Below, piece by piece: positions 16,167-17,940 of a DNA stretch of 17,940 nt. The notes beneath the pieces are model-generated. The model was given only the letters and a program-made list of their open reading frames with translations. It did no database searches and was not told the DNA's origin. Source of the stretch: Pinguiococcus pyrenoidosus (taxonomy: Eukaryota; Sar; Pinguiophyceae; Pinguiochrysidales; Pinguiochrysidaceae); NCBI GenBank assembly GCA_019677205.1, contig JAAMXY010001160.1, positions 1 to 17,940 of the forward strand, given 5' to 3'. The stretch's first letter is position 1; every line of letters begins with the position of its first letter. A program made the position numbers and the translations under genes.

Positions 16167-17567
16167 ATGGGGAAACGACGGAGGAGTCGGCACGCGTCGG
16201 ACGACGCCCAGAACAAAGCCAGCAAGGAGGAAGAGAGGACCGCGCCAGAACCGAGAGCGGAGAAGGCAGCATCGCCACCCAGCGCTCGAGCGCGTAGAGA
16301 AGATTTGACTTCTCTGCGCGATGTGCTTGGCGTCCTGCAGCGGGCGCGGAACATCGTGGTCATCACCGGCGCGGGCATCTCGGTGTCGTGCGGGATTCCC
16401 GACTTTCGCGGTGCCAATGGCATCTACGACATGATTGAGAAGTGGGATCTGGAGCTGCCCAGCCCCGAGGCCCTGTTCGACATTGAGTATTTCGACGACG
16501 ATCCGCAGCCGTTCTATCGCTTCGCACGGACGCTGTTCCCAGGCAGCATTCGCCCCTCCAAGATGCACCGCTTCCTCGCCGCGTTGGAGCGGCAGGGCAA
16601 GCTGCTCCGGAATTACACGCAGAACATCGACGGCTTGGAGCGCGTGGCGGGGCTCACCAAGTACGTGGCGTGCCATGGCTCGCTGGACACCGCGACTTGC
16701 CGCGCCAAGCGCTGCCGCTACTCGTGCCCCGCCTCGGAGATTTATGCCGACGTGATGCGCGGGCGGGTCCCGCAGTGCCGCAGGCGAGAGTGCGGCGGCG
16801 TGCTGAAGCCAGACGTGGTCTTCTTCGGAGAGGCGCTGCCCAAGGCCATGAGCAAGGCGCTGAACGGCGACCGCAAGAAGGCGGACTGCATCCTGATCAT
16901 CGGCACCTCGCTGGCCGTCGCGCCCATCTCGACGGTCTTGGGCTTCTTTCCAGAGACGGTGCCGCAGATTGCGATCAACAAGGTGCCCATCAAGCCGCCC
17001 AAGCGGGTCTCCGAAGGGTTTGACGTCCAGTTGCTGGGCGAAGCTGACGAGGTAGCCGAATTCCTGGCCGAGCAGCTTGGCCTGGGCTTGCCCGAAGACG
17101 CCAAGCCAGAGCCAGTGCACGTCAGCGATGCGGATGCAGAGCAGGGCAAGGGGGCTGGCCCTGACCCTAACCCTGGCCCTAACCCTGGCGCTAACCCTGG
17201 CCCTGGCTCTGACCCTTTGTCTGCTGTGGAGCTCGGCGCCAAGGAAGCAGCAATACCGACGAGGACGAAGGCGAAGGCATGGGCGGCAGAGCCGCGACAG
17301 ATCACCGCAGGGGTCTTCGCATTCTCGACGGCCGGGCTGGAGGTCGGAGCCGCGTTGGGGAGACCGAGGGATGCGCTCCCAAAGCCTGCAGCCGCCTGTG
17401 AGCCGATGGATATCATCTTCTGTGACGGCTGTGATCGTCGACTGCAGCCGTCTCAGAAGTTCTTCTCATGCAAGGAGTGCTTCGGCTTCGATCTCTGCGA
17501 GCGCTGCTTTCGCGGGAAGCACGGCCACGCGGCGCACGGCTTCACCGCACAAGTCGTAGGGAGATGA
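16167..17567 (+). CDS. Class I sirtuin fused to a C-terminal ZZ zinc finger
   Basis: 466 residues, no intron. NAD-dependent protein deacylase of the Sir2 family. A basic N-terminus (GKRRRSRH) suggests the nucleus. The Rossmann loop is GAGISVSCGIPDFRG (68-82), TQNIDGLE is 151-158 and the catalytic His is H170 in ACHGS. Zinc ligands are probably C178, C183, C204 and C209, with C-x4-C spacing rather than the usual C-x2-C. KPDVVFFGEALP (214-225) and IIGTSLAVAP (244-253) are typical of class I. Residues 331-350 are an NPGP repeat from a DNA hexamer array. Residues 419-457 form a ZZ finger: C419/C422, C435/C438, C444/C447, H454/H457. ZZ fingers bind protein N-termini, histone H3 tails or SUMO in other proteins. 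A chromatin role is inferred. The start is the first ATG. Confidence 0.93.
   Translation: MGKRRRSRHASDDAQNKASKEEERTAPEPRAEKAASPPSARARREDLTSLRDVLGVLQRARNIVVITGAGISVSCGIPDFRGANGIYDMIEKWDLELPSPEALFDIEYFDDDPQPFYRFARTLFPGSIRPSKMHRFLAALERQGKLLRNYTQNIDGLERVAGLTKYVACHGSLDTATCRAKRCRYSCPASEIYADVMRGRVPQCRRRECGGVLKPDVVFFGEALPKAMSKALNGDRKKADCILIIGTSLAVAPISTVLGFFPETVPQIAINKVPIKPPKRVSEGFDVQLLGEADEVAEFLAEQLGLGLPEDAKPEPVHVSDADAEQGKGAGPDPNPGPNPGANPGPGSDPLSAVELGAKEAAIPTRTKAKAWAAEPRQITAGVFAFSTAGLEVGAALGRPRDALPKPAAACEPMDIIFCDGCDRRLQPSQKFFSCKECFGFDLCERCFRGKHGHAAHGFTAQVVGR
17155..17217 (+). repeat. Telomere-like hexamer array (CCTAAC/CCTGGC/CCTGAC) in the sirtuin gene
   Basis: About ten consecutive hexamers of the form CCTRRC, including three CTAACCC-type units. 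In frame they encode D-P-N-P-G-P-N-P-G-A-N-P-G type residues between the sirtuin fold and the ZZ finger. They resemble CCCTAA telomere repeats but are interleaved with CCCTGG units. Confidence 0.9.
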
Positions 17568-17940
17568 GAGCCCTTGAAGCCTTTTGCCTGAGCAACTGAG
17601 CAACCTTGTCACGCATTTTTTCCATATGCAAGCGTTTCCAGGAGCGAAGAAGGAGAAGGGCCCGAGCCGAAAGGCTGTGACCCGTGGGGCACGATGCGCC
17701 GTTGCCCGATGCTCGATTTCTGATTCCCAACCCAATAGACTTCTTCAAAAATACCATTCCGAATACCTACCGCATCTGGAATGCTTCGTTGGCTGAAGAG
17801 CGGGCGCATCGCAGATCTGGATTCGATGAAAATGATTTCTCATTTGAATTTCAGAATGTTAGGATATTGAATATTGAAACTCGACAGGGAGGCGATCTAC
17901 ATCAGCATAACGACTTGCACATTCGCTCTTGACCAATGAC
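17568..17940. other. Right-edge region without a recognisable gene
   Basis: 373 nt after the sirtuin stop. The first part is probably its 3' UTR. Composition becomes AT-richer past 17820. A short inverted repeat CATTCC...GGAATG lies near 17755-17783. Short ORFs on both strands have no familiar sequence and no consistent coding character. Confidence 0.5.

Noticed and set aside
1-17940. CRISPR arrays, tRNA or rRNA genes, bacterial operons
   Set aside because: No regularly spaced repeats, no recognisable tRNA arms or rRNA motifs, and the gene structure is eukaryotic throughout.

Overview
This is nuclear DNA of a eukaryote, most likely an alga with a complex (secondary, red-lineage) plastid. Short GT-AG introns of about 70-170 nt, several with a CTAAC-like branch point, interrupt five genes. 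The proteins are eukaryotic: a FANCM/Mph1 helicase, selenoprotein H, a transcriptional-type cyclin, Argonaute, EMG1/NEP1 and a class I sirtuin. Two predicted proteins start with a signal peptide followed by a basic, hydroxylated stretch. One of them shows the A-H-A|F-x-A-P type junction typical of bipartite plastid targeting in red-lineage secondary plastids. I cannot name the species from the sequence.

Layout, left to right: (1) FANCM-like helicase, minus, running off the left edge, 1-2593; (2) selenoprotein H, plus, 3000-3681, with an in-frame TGA in a C-x-x-U motif and a possible SECIS element at 3754-3816; (3) unknown basic protein with a long Gln/Glu/Ala repeat tail, minus, 3893-4687; (4) plastid-targeted SAP-like/STI1 protein, plus, 5093-5966; (5) signal-peptide protein with two copies of a ~70-residue unit, minus, 6135-7046; (6) cyclin, plus, 7733-9025; (7) large Argonaute with a degenerate catalytic centre, minus, 9169-13419; (8) EMG1/NEP1 rRNA methyltransferase, plus, 14069-14866; (9) four-exon rhodanese, minus, 14931-15810; (10) sirtuin with a C-terminal ZZ zinc finger, plus, 16167-17567. 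The last ~370 nt hold no gene I can support.

The ten genes alternate strictly in orientation (- + - + - + - + - +). Convergent gaps are short (64-211 nt between stop codons) and divergent gaps longer (356-686 nt between start codons), so every gene shares a promoter region with one neighbour and probably a 3' end zone with the other. Two divergent gaps contain AT-rich islands in otherwise GC-rich DNA. E2F-like sites lie in two other divergent gaps, next to the helicase and the unknown gene.

The genes do not form one pathway. Themes are genome maintenance and chromatin (helicase, sirtuin), small-RNA binding (Argonaute), transcription or cell cycle (cyclin), ribosome biogenesis (EMG1), redox (SelH, rhodanese) and plastid proteins. 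The best leads are the selenocysteine codon next to an in-frame alternative splice acceptor, the apparently slicer-dead Argonaute with internal RGG boxes, the sirtuin-ZZ fusion carrying a telomere-like hexamer array in its coding sequence, and the strict strand alternation.
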